From Cycas panzhihuaensis (taxonomy: Eukaryota; Cycadophyta), in NCBI GenBank assembly GCA_023213395.1, contig CM041465.1, forward strand, positions 12,090,001 through 12,154,000: a stretch of 64,000 nucleotides of DNA. Reading direction: 5' to 3'. Position numbers and translations under genes: made by a program. This document shows positions 21,131 to 32,303 of the stretch, piece by piece; position 1 is the first letter of the stretch; the number at the start of each line of letters is the position of its first letter. Below the pieces are notes generated by a model, which saw only the letters and a program-made list of their open reading frames with translations, did no database searches and was not told where the DNA came from.

Positions 21131-23460
21131 ATGCGATGCTTTTCTCATCGCTTGCGCGGTCTACCTCCATTATTAGAAGACCTTGAGTATCACCCTCTTC
21201 CTTTATTAGATTCTGATTTGACTATGGAGGGATACTCTTCTAATTGGGCCTACCACACCTCAACTTTAGAAACCTATGATTTCCCTTTCTCTATTCCGGG
21301 GTCCACCCAAGAGGGTGATGACCCCCTTTATTACCCGAGTGACCAACATCACTCGCTCAACGTCCATCCCTCTACCCATGCGGTAGAAGGATCCGTTCCT
21401 CTTGAGACTTACCACTCAATCGGTGACTCTTATGAGGAGCATCCTGAGGGACCTACCTTGTTCGAGGTCCCAACTACCTCTTATGAGTATGTAGGAACCC
21501 CTCCTATCAACATAGTTGAAGCTCTCAACGAGTGTCGCCATGCGGCACGCTTCCAACTGCGTCCTGGATGGTTTGAGGGTGCTCTTCGTGGAGGAGCCTC
21601 TTTTTCTTTCGCTCCTCCCCTACATGCCTCATCCTCATCTACTCTTCCTTTAATAACTAATCCCTTTGTGCCTATGCATGTGTCCCACTCCTTTCCTATT
21701 CCTGTAGTGGGGGCACATGTTGTACCTTCTATTTCTCATCGAGGTCCTAGTGTTTCGGGATCTTCCCGTGGTATGTCTTTCCCTCAATTGAAGGTTAGCA
21801 TACCCATCCCTAGCCAAACTAATGTGCCATCCCCTGATGTAGCGCATACCTTTCCTAGTAGGCTTGTTGGTCCTACTAACCTTTCGACTACCAGTCATGT
21901 GGGACCTGCTCCCACACACTCTCAAAACCAACACATTGGTGCTTCCTTCTACGTTCCCCCAGGGTATACTTCTCAACCTTGGGGGTAAGGTAGAGGAAGC
22001 CATCTCCTAACTTATGGGGTAGATCCGCTACACCCATATGGGGTTGCTCCACCTACTGGTGGCCCATATGGGCAAAACCCAGTTCCGCATCCATCTTTTC
22101 CATCATCCAGCACAATTCCATTTATTGTGCCTTCGCAAGGGAACCCGACTCCCTTCCAAGGCACCTACCCCCATGCCTCTTCCCAGCAGGGGGTATTTCC
22201 TCAAGGAGGGATGGGTGTGCCACCCCCATCCGCTCCTTGTTCGTTACCCACTATGTCATTCGTTGATCCTATGGTCCAGGCAAGGGCATGCCCCTTCATG
22301 GACTTTAGGTCAACACCTCTATCCATTGAGGCGTTAAGAATGAATCTGCTGCCTCATCCCCCTGAAGTTCTTAAATTCGATGGAACTTCGTCGCAAGACT
22401 TGGCGGAGCATGTGCATAGTTTTTATATGGCATGCATCGATTACTGGGCTTACGACCACATTTTAATAAAATTATTCCTGTGATCCTTATAGGGTGACGC
22501 CCTTAAGTGGTTTTACTATCTTCCTACTCATTCCATCCATTTATTCCAGCAATTGGTGGATGAGTTCATCAACTATTTTGATGTAGCCCGTCCATTCAAG
22601 AGCGGAATGAAGTCGTCCCTTTTGCTCAAATAAGGTCACGATGAAATGAATCATGACTTTGTGCGGCGATTTCATGACTTGCTTCACTCCACTAAGGCAA
22701 CATTGCCCGAGGAGTTGAAGCGAGACCTCTTCGTCAATGCACTTCATCCCGAAGTGCATGTGAAAGTCCTTAAAATGGGGGCGACTACATGCGACCCCGC
22801 AATCACCAAGTGTTTGGCATTAGAGGCTATTGAGATCCAAGCTGATCTCAAGAAACCTCTTAAGCCCTCATAGCGCCATGAGGCATCACCCCTAACCAAA
22901 GATACCAAACCTTCACAACCTACCCAGTCTTCCTCTCATCCAACTGAGAGGACTTTAGACCCTCTCACATCAGCCATACGCTCGTTCGAGCATATATGAT
23001 GAAGGAACTCAAGCTTCAGGCTCCTTCATCTCCTACATCCAACAAACAATTCAAGCTCCTCTCCCTAAGAATGGAAATGCCCAGTCCTCTTAAGCAAGAA
23101 GGCCAGATCCTCTGCTTGAGAAGAAGTGGTGCTCTATTCATGGGGAGTGCTTCCACGATAATTCGCGTTGTAGGGCCCAGCATCCTAAGGATGCCCCTCG
23201 ATGTGACTCTTCCTCTAAACGGGCCTCAAGGCCTAATTTGGACCAACCAGTTCACAAGGATCTGTTCCCTAAACATGGGGAACGCGACCGCAATACCCAA
23301 ACCAAGAATAACCAGAACTAAGCAAGATCGCCTGATTCCCGTCCTTCCCGCGATAAAGGGAAAGGTGCCCAGAACTCGTCTTCTTCCTCTCGCTCCCCTA
23401 GCCATCGTACCCCATCACCTTCGTAACCCCGAAACAAGGGGAAGAAGGTGATCCAGTTGT
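21131..23460 (+). pseudogene. Gag of element B
   Basis: The ATG at 21131 starts M-R-C-F-S-H-R-L-R-G-L; A's gag starts almost identically at 36737. One frame runs to about 23045, broken by stops at 21986 (TAA where A has CAA), 22481, 22490, 22631 and 22871 (TAG where A has CAG). A Pro/Ser-rich N-terminal half precedes the conserved retrotransposon gag fold (about 22330-22860: F-D-G-T-S-S-Q-D, F-V-R-R-F-H-D-L). A small deletion near 23055 shifts frame, after which the knuckle C-x2-H-x4-H-x4-C is intact at 23130-23171. Gag forms the virus-like particle. Confidence 0.88.
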
Positions 23461-23639
23461 TTGAAGTAACTCCTTCCTATGCCCTTACGCAGTCTCAGGC
23501 CGCCGAGGAAGCAGCGGGAGCTTCTTCTTCTTCCGCTCCTTCCAACCCTCTTCTAGAGAACCTTCCTCTGGAAATACCTCTCTTTCTCAAGGCTATTCCT
23601 GTACACCCAAGTCGTTACAATTTTTGAAGGGCACTTACC

Positions 23640-24290
23640 CAGCCTATGGCGAAGGGTAAGCCCTTCTCTATCGTAGACGAGCTTCATACTGTTGCCGCAG
23701 GAATGTCCTTGATGCACGTTTTGAGGAGTTGTCCCAAGCAGCGGGCCCTCCTCCTGGAAGCTTTAGGATCAAGTGACGTGCCTATCCATGCTTTGGGCAT
23801 TACCCAAAGTTGTGGACCTATTATCTCATTTGATCCTAAGGGTCTTCCTCCCACCGGTGAAAGGGAATGTCAGTGGAACTTCCCATTCACTATCACTATC
23901 GATACACTCGACTGTACCCTTCGAAGGATTGTTGTTGATAATAGTTCTTCTATCAATGCCATTCCCTTGTGTGTCATGTAAGAGCTTGGCATCTCTGCCT
24001 TGGAACCTGTTCCATGGAGATGCCAAGGTTATGACGGTAGCGAGAAGACCCCTTTGGGATCTGTCACGATTCTGCTCACCCTTGAGGGCAAGACTGTTCT
24101 TGCCGATATTGTAGTCCTCGACGTTGATGTTGACTACAACCTCCTTCTAGGTCGTCCATGGCTTGACCAAATGGGAGCCGTGTGCTCGACCCTTTGGGAA
24201 CAACTTAAATTCATCCATGATGGATGGATGAGAGTGATTCCCCATGAATGCCCATTTACTAAACAAACTCGTTCCACCAATTCAGCAAAC
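23640..24290 (+). pseudogene. Aspartic protease of element B
   Basis: The open frame 23646-23981 holds the gag-protease junction peptide and V-V-D-N-S-S-S-I-N, where A has V-D-N-G-S-S. The motif glycine is thus serine (GGT to AGT), which likely inactivates it. After a TAA at 23979 (Gln in A), the frame 24000-24293 continues with Y-D-G-S-E-K-T-P-L-G, I-V-V-L-D-V-D and N-L-L-L-G-R-P-W, the protease C-terminal flap and R-P-W end motif. Confidence 0.8.
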
Positions 24291-25110
24291 TGAGGTCCTT
24301 CTAGATACGCCTCGGCCTACTCTATTGGCATACCTAACCCATCTGAAGAAGACCCCGCGTCTTCTTCTCCTAGTCTCACACGATTTGCCCCTATTGGCAT
24401 TGGGAGTTACAGGTACCTTGCTTCGTTTAGTGATGACGAGTCACACGATGAGGACGAGGATTGTCTTCACCCCGTCTCTTTCATCCGCACTAAGAGTCGC
24501 TTTTGAGTCTCGTTCTAGATCCCCATCTAGAATCTCTCTCGTTGGTGAGGCTAGCCACTCCTGCATGTCACATGTCATCGCTTATGTTGACCCACCCATC
24601 ATTAGTTCTTCTCCCTCATTACCCCCTGTGGGTAATGACTTCAAAGAGCTGCCTTTTGCTCCTTCCGGGGAGCCTCTTTCTGACTCTCCTTCAAAGTCCC
24701 GTGAGGAAGTTGAGCAACCTGACGACCATCATGGTCCCGTTGCTTCCACTCCCTCTAGTACTTCCTCTACTCGAAGTAAGGTCATCCATGGGGTGGATTA
24801 CTTCGAGGATGACGAAGCCCTACTTATGCACCTAGCAGGTTTTACACCCAACTTGCCTTTTGGTCACTACAGGCTTGGTCACTAGAAGATCCTTGCGATT
24901 AGATCCACACTTGTCGATCCGATCCCATCTCCTATTCCACCTCTTCCTGTTGACCTTGCCCCTCTCCACTTTGAGGAGGGCAATGCCATGTGCATGGGGG
25001 CAACCTGACATAGTCTTGGCCCCCGTCAAGGTCATTAAGGTCAGGTTGGAGTGTTCTCCCGATGAGATAAGGGAGTACTCCCTTCTGTTCTAGGAATTCT
25101 GAGACGTGTT
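24291..25110 (+). pseudogene. Acidic protease-RT linker of element B
   Basis: The frame is rich in Ser, Pro, Asp and Glu, with S-D-D-E-S-H-D-E-D-E and D-Y-F-E-D-D-E-A-L-L near 24430 and 24800. It corresponds to A 16111-16990. No enzyme motif is seen. A TAG and a frameshift around 24885-25010 break it. Confidence 0.65.
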
Positions 25111-25920
25111 CGTATGGGATTATGCTGATATGAAGGGAATTGACCCCTCCATTGTCACTCATAACCTCACCACCATTCCTAGCACCTGCCTTGTGTGCCA
25201 GAAGTAGTGTCCCCTTCACTCAAAGCTCTCAGCCACTGTTAAGATGGAGGTCGAGAAGCTTCTAGATGCTGGGCTTATTACTTCCATTGACTACCCTAAA
25301 CGGGTCTCTAATATTATCCCAGTTGCCAAAAGAGCAGGGGTGATTCGTATATGTGTCGATTTCTGCAACATCAATAATACTTGTCCTAAAGACAACTTTC
25401 CATTACCCTTCATCGATCAAATTATTGATCGCACTGCTGGATTTGAAGTTATGTCTCTAATGGATGGCTTCTCCGGTTATAACCAAATTTAGATTTCTCC
25501 TGAAGACCACCATAAGATGGCCTTCACTACACCTTGGGGTACCTTCGCCTACAAAGCGATGCCCTTTGGTCTTAAGAATGCAGCTACTACTTACCAAAGA
25601 GCCATGCATTTCATTTTCTATAACCTCATTGATAACACATTGGAGGTCTTCATGGATGATATGATGGGTCTCTCTAGTGTCAGGGCCCATCATCCATCTA
25701 ACTTACGTGCCATCTTCTCACGATACTACAAGTATCACGTCAGTCTAAATCCGCTTAAGTGTATGTTTGTCGTTACCTCAGGTAAACTCCTTGGGTTCCT
25801 TGTATCCAAACAAGGAATTCAGATTGGCCCTGATAAGGTCAGAGCAATCCTTGACATGCTACCACCTAGAACTCAACGATAGATTAAGTTGTTTCTAGGA
25901 AGGCTCAGTTTTCTCAGGCG
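25111..25920 (+). pseudogene. Reverse transcriptase of element B
   Basis: Blocks appear in order: Y-A-D-M-K-G-I-D-P-S, V-E-K-L-L-D-A-G-L-I, R-V-S-N-I-I-P-V-A-K, C-P-K-D-N-F-P-L-P-F, L-M-D-G-F-S-G-Y-N-Q-I, then M-A-F-T-T-P-W-G-T-F, A-M-P-F-G-L-K-N-A and the catalytic F-M-D-D (about 25651). A TAG at 25490 replaces an expected residue between two otherwise continuous parts. TGA/TAG codons near 25206 and 25879 add further breaks. Confidence 0.92.
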
Positions 25921-25959
25921 CTTTTTAGCAGACTTCATTGTGAGCCCTTACTTCCGCTT

Positions 25960-26450
25960 TTTAGCAGACTTAAGGAAGCCCTTACTTCCGCTCCTACATT
26001 GGTGCCTCCTCGATTCGATAGGCCCTTCGTCCTATACACCTCAGTAACTTACGAGTCCTTGGGTGCTATGTTAGCCCAGGAGGATGACTCAGGAACCGAG
26101 AGAGCTATATATTTTATCAGCCACACCCTCGTGGCTGCTGAGCTTAACTATTCCCCTATTGAGAAGGAGTGCCTCTCCTTGGTCCATGCGACCAAGAAGT
26201 TCAAACACTACTTGCTTGGCAACACCACAAAGGTGATCGTTTAATTCGATCCCTTGCGATACTTGCTAACTCGTTTGGATTTGATAGGTAGGGCCGGCCG
26301 TTGGGCCATCCTACTTCAAGAATTCAACCTCCATATCGTCAACTGGAAATCAAAGAAGGGAATGGTAGTGGCCGAGCAACTCGCAGACACCCCTATCCCT
26401 AACTCCTTTGGTGCCCAATTCGATGACTCTCTCCCCAATGAGTCTATCCT
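25960..26450 (+). pseudogene. First (pol) RNase H of element B
   Basis: 25999-26244 reads V-P-P-R-F-D, F-V-L-Y-T-S-V-T, G-A-M-L-A-Q-E-D, Y-S-P-I-E-K-E-C-L and H-Y-L-L-G-N-T-T-K-V, continuing after a TAA as L-R-Y-L-L-T-R. As in A, the first acidic catalytic position is replaced (Y-T-S). A short internal duplication just upstream (GCTTTTTAGCAGACTT twice, about 25919-25970) causes a frameshift. Confidence 0.85.
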
Positions 26451-26479
26451 AACGATTTAGGGAGTCTCTCCCCATCCAT

Positions 26480-27738
26480 TCATCAACAATGAGTGGTATG
26501 GGGATATAGTGTAATATCTTACACAGCAGCAATACCGCCCCGATGCTAGTAGTAAAGTTAGATCTCGTATCCAAACTTCTGCCAGGCAATACTTCCTCAT
26601 GGACAAGGTATTGTACAAGAGGTCCTTCGATGGGATCCTCCTCCACTGCATCACTGCTAATGAAGCTAACCAGGTACTTCGCGAATGCCACCATGGTATT
26701 TGTGGAGATCGCTTTGGGGGCCAGTATATGGCTCAGAGGATCCTTCGCATGGGCTATTTCTGGCTGTCCCTTTTCAAGGATGCTCATGCCTTTGCTCTGA
26801 GATGTCGGTGATGTCAGGAACATGCCAACATCCTCCATGTGCCTTCTGAGGCCCTGCATCCTATTGTTTCACCATGGCCTTTTACTCAGTGGGGACTAGA
26901 CCTCATCGGGGCTATCTCCCCACCTTCGTCGTCGCAATATAAGTTTATCTTGACTGCCACAGAGTATTTCATCAAATGGGCAGAGGCCATCCTCTTAATC
27001 ACTACTACTGGTAAAATGATAGCCACGTTCATTTACCATCACATCATTTACCGTTTTGGGATTCTGGATGTCCTAATCACTGATAATGGAACTCCTTTCT
27101 GTAATAAGGAGATAGATGAGCTTTGTGAGAAGTTCAAAATTTCTCACAAGACTTCTTCCCCTTACTACCCTTAGGCAAATGGCCAAGTGAAGTCTTTCAA
27201 TAAGACTCTCATCAACATTCTCAAGAAAACTGTTGCTCAATCCCAAAAGGATTAGCACCTTCAGTTGCCCTCTGCTTTGTGGGCTTACCGCACCTCTATC
27301 TGTTCCACCATGGGAATGACCCCGTTCTCCCTGGTCTATGGTACCGAGGCGATACTCCCGTTGGAGGTGGAGATTCCTTCCTTGCAAGTCTCCCTTCGAG
27401 GTCTCATCGACGAAGAGTCAATCCACCAGGCTCGCCTTCTGGACCTCGAAGCTTTGGATGAGAGGCGCTTAGCTGCTTATCAGACTAACCTGGCATCCAA
27501 AGCTCGCTCACAAAGGACCTACGATAAACATCTTCATTCCCATCCTTTGTTTCCTGGGGACCACATCCTCAAGCTCGAGTATCTCCATGATCACTTAACC
27601 AAGTTCAAACCCCGATGGGTTGGTCCTTTCGTCATTATCGAATCCCTTGGTAAGGGTGCCTACAGGATAGCCACCCTAGAAGGGTTTAAATTTAAGAAAG
27701 CCATTAATGGGAAATTCCTTAAGAAGTTTTACGCATGA
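26480..27738 (+). pseudogene. Integrase of element B, catalytic Glu changed to Lys
   Basis: An HHCC-like zinc region (about 26640-26825) is followed by the core 26839-27174 with G-L-D-L-I-G-A and T-D-N-G-T-P-F. The second catalytic Asp codon is 27082-27084. Exactly 36 codons on, the D-D-35-E glutamate is lysine (AAG, 27190-27192); A has GAG. A TAG at 27172 also interrupts. The C-terminal part (27265-27738) has A-L-W-A-Y-R-T, G-D-H-I-L-K-L-E-Y, R-W-V-G-P-F and a terminal F-L-K-K-F-Y-A. Confidence 0.92.
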
Positions 27739-28300
27739 TCTTTCAGCGATCCCTTCACCCTACTATAAAATGAGCCTAAACTGCCATCTTAGGTTGTCCC
27801 CATTCTTCCCAACCACGGGTAGAATGGCAATTTAAGATGGATCCTTCTTCTTCTTTCTAGTTCCTCCCACAGAACCTGCATTCCCGTACCCTCTCAGGAA
27901 CTTTTGTCTTCTTACTTGGGCATTCCCCAATTAGGATAACGCTTTGGAGCATCATCGCTCCTCTCTCCTGCCTACGGTTTCCTTTGCATATTTCGCTATA
28001 CTCTTCTGTAGATGTGTATGCCGCTCTATCCTCTAACCTCATACCTCTCTGTCATCTCCACTCACGGCGGATGTGTGTGTGCTCCTGTTAGATATATAGC
28101 CATACATGGAAGGGAATGTGTACATCATACAATAAAATATTCACAACATAACATTCATAACATATAAAATAAACATACATGTCATCCACACATGATATAT
28201 ACACAACATCTCGTGTCAAAGTGGGGTCCCAATTACCTCGTATATATATACATCCAAAAATTATGTCACATCATACATATGGGAAGCTGGTATCCTTTCA
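27739..28300. other. Post-integrase non-coding segment (B)
   Basis: No protein-like frame is seen. It holds pol's 3' untranslated sequence, then an AT-rich stretch (28100-28270) that matches the zone holding the (TA)33 run in A. Confidence 0.6.
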
Positions 28301-28337
28301 GGGGGGGTACAATCATATGATCCTATATATGACCCCC
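28301..28337. other. Conserved G/C-ended inverted block at the 3' end of the PMD gene (B)
   Basis: A run of seven G then TACAATCATATGATC... ending GACCCCCT is the counterpart of A 12662-12698. The flanking G-run and C-run could pair. Confidence 0.5.
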
Positions 28338-28399
28338 TAAAGGCACTGCTTTCCTATTGAAACTAATATGTACATCTCCTACTCTACTACTGCCCCGCT

Positions 28400-30285
28400 C
28401 TTGGGGTACCATCTCCCAGTCTGTCTGATCCCTCTCCCGAGGACCACATCCCTCTAAGGCTCCTCCTGGGCCTCTGCAAGCTGCCTGCCTCGCTCCCCTC
28501 ATCTCGTGGTCATCTCGGGGTCGTCGCTACCGTGTGGGTATGCATCCTGCTCCGGCCTGACCTCGACGCCATCTGAGCCACCAGCTGGCCGTATCGGGCC
28601 TGGATACGATCCCTCTCTCCTTAGAGTCCCTCCTCCGTCACTCTAAGGCACTCTGTGAGTATCGCTATCTGGACTCTGCTCTCGGCATCTCTGCCTGCTC
28701 CGCCTTGTGCCTCTAGAGCCTGCACCCATCCGCGTAGCTCATCCCTCTCACGCCTCGTCTCACCTCGCTCTTGTTACAGCTATCCCTAGGATGTCACGTG
28801 CTCTTGGGACTCTACAACCCATATGTCTCTTGCCCTCACCAATGGGGCGAATGCCTCCATGTGGGCACCTGTCGCTCTAGGCTCATCTCCTGCCTGGATG
28901 GGCGGTTGCCTCTCTGTATATACCTGAGGGAATACTTCCCTCACCACAGCCTCTATCAGTCTCCAGATCTCTACTGCACCTGCCAATACAACATGCCATG
29001 TGTCAGAATATATCTCACCATATACCCTGATCAAACCAAACCAAATATCTATCTGGATGCCAAATGACTAAGGAAATGGTTAGGCCTCACCTGCCACGGC
29101 TGCTGGCTCCTCTCCTCATGTGACATCCTCCCCTCCTGGCTCTCCGCCAGCTGCGGGTGCCTCATCCTCAAGCACCTCCTCTGCCCGGGCCTCCCTCCTC
29201 GCAGGGGCTCAACTCTTATCCCTCCAGATCCCCTCACGATTCGTAGCCTACGGGCCCTGGTCATGGGCCCCCTGCTCTCATCCTGCACTCGTGATGGGTC
29301 TACCTCTCCTCTGGCAGCCCCAAATGGACCCTCTACGCCTCCTACCGTCCCTGAGGGGCTTACCTCTCCTATAGGTCATGACAGGCTAGCCCCATCTCCT
29401 CCATCATCTCCATCATCTCCATCATCATCGCCTGCAGGCGCTCTTGCCCCGCCTGCCTCGTCATCACTGTCCCACCTCACCGTCCTATAGGACTCTGCTC
29501 CTTCGGGGAAGGTCTAATGATGTCACCTCCATCGATCGTCGGACATGGGCCCGGTCCTCTGTCCCTCTCAACTGAATCTGCCACCTATGGACCATCGGGG
29601 CTTGCTCTATGATGGGGTGTGGTCCCCCCATTGGTGCCACTGCCGCGAAATGATCAAAAAACCAACACTGCAACATTGTACTATATGACAACCCACCTCT
29701 ACCAGTCATCCTAATGGTGTTTAGTTGGGCGACAAGGTTCGCCGCTATTAAGGTCGCCTAGTCCATCCTCTCGCCATCTTCGCAGCTTCATACTGCATCC
29801 AACCAGCCACCTGGTATCTCCCTATAGTTCTGTTTCTGGGAAATCTGGAATAGAATGCACAGTATAACCAACTTCCTCACCTGAGGAATCCCTGACATCA
29901 GTATGGTCTAAAGGGAAGCTCCCCTCCACTCCCACCTATCTTCTCCTGTGAAGAACAGGGCTACCTCCCCATGTGCTGCCTCGATGCTAGGCAGTGTCCC
30001 CAGTCTCACCGACCTCCCTATTGCCAGTACTCCCAGTATCCGCCGTATGTCCCTCGGCGAAACCGTCACGTCACCTACCTGAGGTAAGTGGAATACATGT
30101 CTCCTCATATCCCAATGGGATACAATGTCGACCAGCAACCTCTGATCTAATGTATACTGAGGTGTCTTGAGGGCCTCGTATAGGCCACACCTCTGCAGGA
30201 TCTCCCTATCCTCCTGTGATGCCATCTCCATGCAACTCAACGTGGCCATACCTACGTTGTCGCAGTTATCCACCGCAATGACAGC
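28400..30285 (-). pseudogene. Antisense plant-mobile-domain-like gene (B copy)
   Basis: It lies opposite to pol, between integrase and the second RNase H. From the ATG at 30249 the frame gives L-Q-R-C-G-L-Y-E-A-L, T-P-Q-Y-T-L-D-Q-R-L, V-S-H-W-D-M-R-R-H, F-H-L-P-Q-V-G-D-V-T-V and D-I-R-R-I-L-G-V. This is the order of motifs in PMD proteins such as MAIN and MAIL1: a helical repeat, 'W.. tFhlp GE tvT', then 'D...lLGl'. The same frame continues, with three stops, to L-V-A-Q-L-N, G-R-G-G-L-S-Y-S and Q-C-W-F-F-D-H-F (29709-29485). A Ser/Gly-rich linker and a helical C-terminal part (29034-28786) follow. In plants PMD proteins act in silencing and genome stability; what a transposon copy does is unknown. 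An acceptor-like GTGGACAG|GC precedes it. Confidence 0.75.
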
Positions 30286-31476
30286 CTGTCCACATCAAAA
30301 ATGACCAAAGTTAGCTTCATGTCAGTTATCAGCACTCCTTACCCTCTCTTAACTCTCTCTGTCTGAGATTTCAGGCTCTTTTGGCCCTTATATCTTTTTT
30401 CTCCTTTGTTGTCTTCGTACCGCGCTGAACTTAGTAGTACCGCTAAGTTCAGGTCGGGTCCCGCGGTGATCGAGTCCCGCGGCAATGATCGCGGTACCAC
30501 GATCATTGCCGCGGTATGAATGGTGATCTCCCAAAAGGGGGGATTTCTACCCTGAAAAACCAAAAAATTTCTTCTAGTGGACCCCGTGGGGCCCATCGGG
30601 ACCAGGGCTCCCTAATGCCCAGGTCCCCGCCTCTTTCTGGGTCTGATTCAGACTCCAAGAAGCCTCTGGTTGCCTATAAGGGGCACTAGAATCGCATAAA
30701 AACTATCAAAAACCAATGAAATTTAAACTTCGAAATGGGTTGGGTTTAGTGACATCCACTCACTGGATCTGGTCTTGCTATCGCCATCTCGTCCTACCGA
30801 TCCCGCTGGCTCTCTCCACTCTATGATCCAATGGTCTGATCTCTCCCTACGTGCCTCTGAAGTTGGGTGGCACTCTGCTGCATAAGGGAATGGCTCTGGT
30901 TTCTCATGAGAGTCGGTGAAAATGAATCCATTTTCTATTTGATTTCCCTTATATAGGTGGGGCTCCTAACAAGCACTTCTTCCATTTTTGTCTCCGCGAC
31001 AGCTGTTGGGACCATCTTGTTTCCCTGATTGCCTTTGCCTTCTAGCCCTGTTACCCATTGTGCTCTCTTGACGCCCTTTTTACGCCTTCTCGCAGGTGCA
31101 TTTATGGTGCCTCATTTTTGCACTTTTTCCCTAGGCCTTTTCTGTCTTGTTTTGCATGCCACTCCCGTGCATGCCCGAGTTTATACTTGTTTAGCTTGTT
31201 TTGTCACCCTGGACTCACTTCTGTAGTCCTTTCTCGCTCTTGGGGTCCCCAATGGGAATGCTCCCATGCCTGGGGGCATGTTTCGCTTTCTGAAGTGACC
31301 CTTTGGTGCCCCAAGACGCTCTTTTCCTCTGACCACTCTTTGATGGTGATCGGACTACCTGCTGTCACCCTCGGTAGCCTTATTGCTAGGTCCTCCTACC
31401 CTTCACGGCTACTTTTTGCTTGCCTTTCAAGTATTGCTTTTATTATTTATTATCTACCAGGACTTCTGTGTCACCC
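30286..31476. other. Divergent spacer between PMD gene and second RNase H (B)
   Basis: The 1.2-kb spacer is orthologous to A 9540-10728. It contains the TATA box for the PMD gene (30948-30955). Open frames here (31029-31226, 31058-31476) have no recognisable similarity. A polypyrimidine-rich stretch ending TATCTACCAG at about 31460 resembles a splice acceptor just before the RNase H start; A has CGTCTACCAAG at the same place. Confidence 0.55.
30948..30955 (-). promoter_or_regulatory. TATA box upstream of antisense PMD gene (B copy)
   Basis: CCTATATAAG on the - strand, about 700 bp upstream of the PMD ATG. The motif, its orientation and the TTCATTTTCAC string a few bases downstream are shared with A (10067-10074), while surrounding spacer sequence has drifted. 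Confidence 0.6.
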
Positions 31477-31960
31477 ATGTCCATCTATATCTTTACTGAC
31501 GGCAGAAGCTGTAGTAACCCTGGACCTTTTGCTGATGCATGGATTCTCCGTAGCCCTTCTGGACACAATCTCCTCTGCTCTGGGATCTTCCTCCCAAAGG
31601 CTACTAACAATAAAGCTGAATATATAGCTATGATTGAAGCCCTTACTGATGCTCTTCGTTTCCATCACGGATCCATCGTTTTGCTTTGCGACTCTCAAGT
31701 TATGGTGTCTCATCTCACCCAGGTCTACCAGGTGCAATGCCCTCACTTGAGGACTCTTGCTTCCATTGCCAGATCTCTCCTAGCTTACTTCTCTTCCGTC
31801 GATATCTAGCATATCCCTCGGGCCCTCAACACTAAGGCAGATAGTCTCGTTCACCTCATTCTTGAGCATCGCCTTCCTCTCCTTGCTGACCGTCCCTGAG
31901 GCTTGTATGGTTGCCCTGTCGCCCAAGCCCCAGGTCGTCTTACACTTTGCTTTGTGACCT
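31477..31960 (+). pseudogene. Second RNase H of element B with complete DEDD residues
   Basis: From the ATG at 31477 the frame reads I-F-T-D-G, N-P-G-P-F, A-T-N-N-K-A-E-Y, L-C-D-S-Q-V-M-V-S-H-L, and N-T-K-A-D-S-L. The four catalytic acids are present in one frame: Asp 31498-31500, Glu 31618-31620, Asp 31690-31692, Asp 31840-31842. One TAG at 31807 (where W-H-I-P-R is expected) breaks it. It is of the archaeal/plant-cellular RNase H type, unlike the pol RNase H. Its place just before the polypurine tract, 3.7 kb beyond integrase, suggests a separately expressed enzyme. Tat elements are known to carry an additional RNase H. Confidence 0.85.
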
Positions 31961-32303
31961 GTTTGCACCTCCGAAACCTAACCACTAATGAGGTTAAACT
32001 ATGACGACTACCCACTATGCTTACTCTTTTACTTGATTATGCACGTCCTTCTGCATCTTTTGTGGTGGGGGCAGCCCCCTCGCCTTTCTCGTTCTTCAAG
32101 TCAGTTCCTAGGTGGCTCATAGGTAGCCCCTATATTGTCTCCACCACTGCTTTCGTATCCACGTGTTCCACCATGACACTTACTGGCACCCTTGCCTACA
32201 GTTATGATCTTGATTGATATATCTATATACACATATGCTACTGACAGCTGTGTTGCCAGCATTCGCTATCACACCAGGCTTCCGAGCAGCGAGGCTCTAC
32301 TGC

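Noticed and set aside
22996-23451. 151-codon frame on + after B gag
   Set aside because: Out-of-frame continuation after a small deletion; the zinc knuckle and basic tail read in another frame.
25919-25975. Short direct repeat GCTTTTTAGCAGACTT as a CRISPR or regulatory repeat
   Set aside because: Two copies only, inside the RT-RNase H junction, absent from A: a local slippage duplication causing a frameshift.
29120-29490. Ser/Pro-rich frames on + at 29120-29490
   Set aside because: Shadow of B's antisense PMD linker on the - strand.
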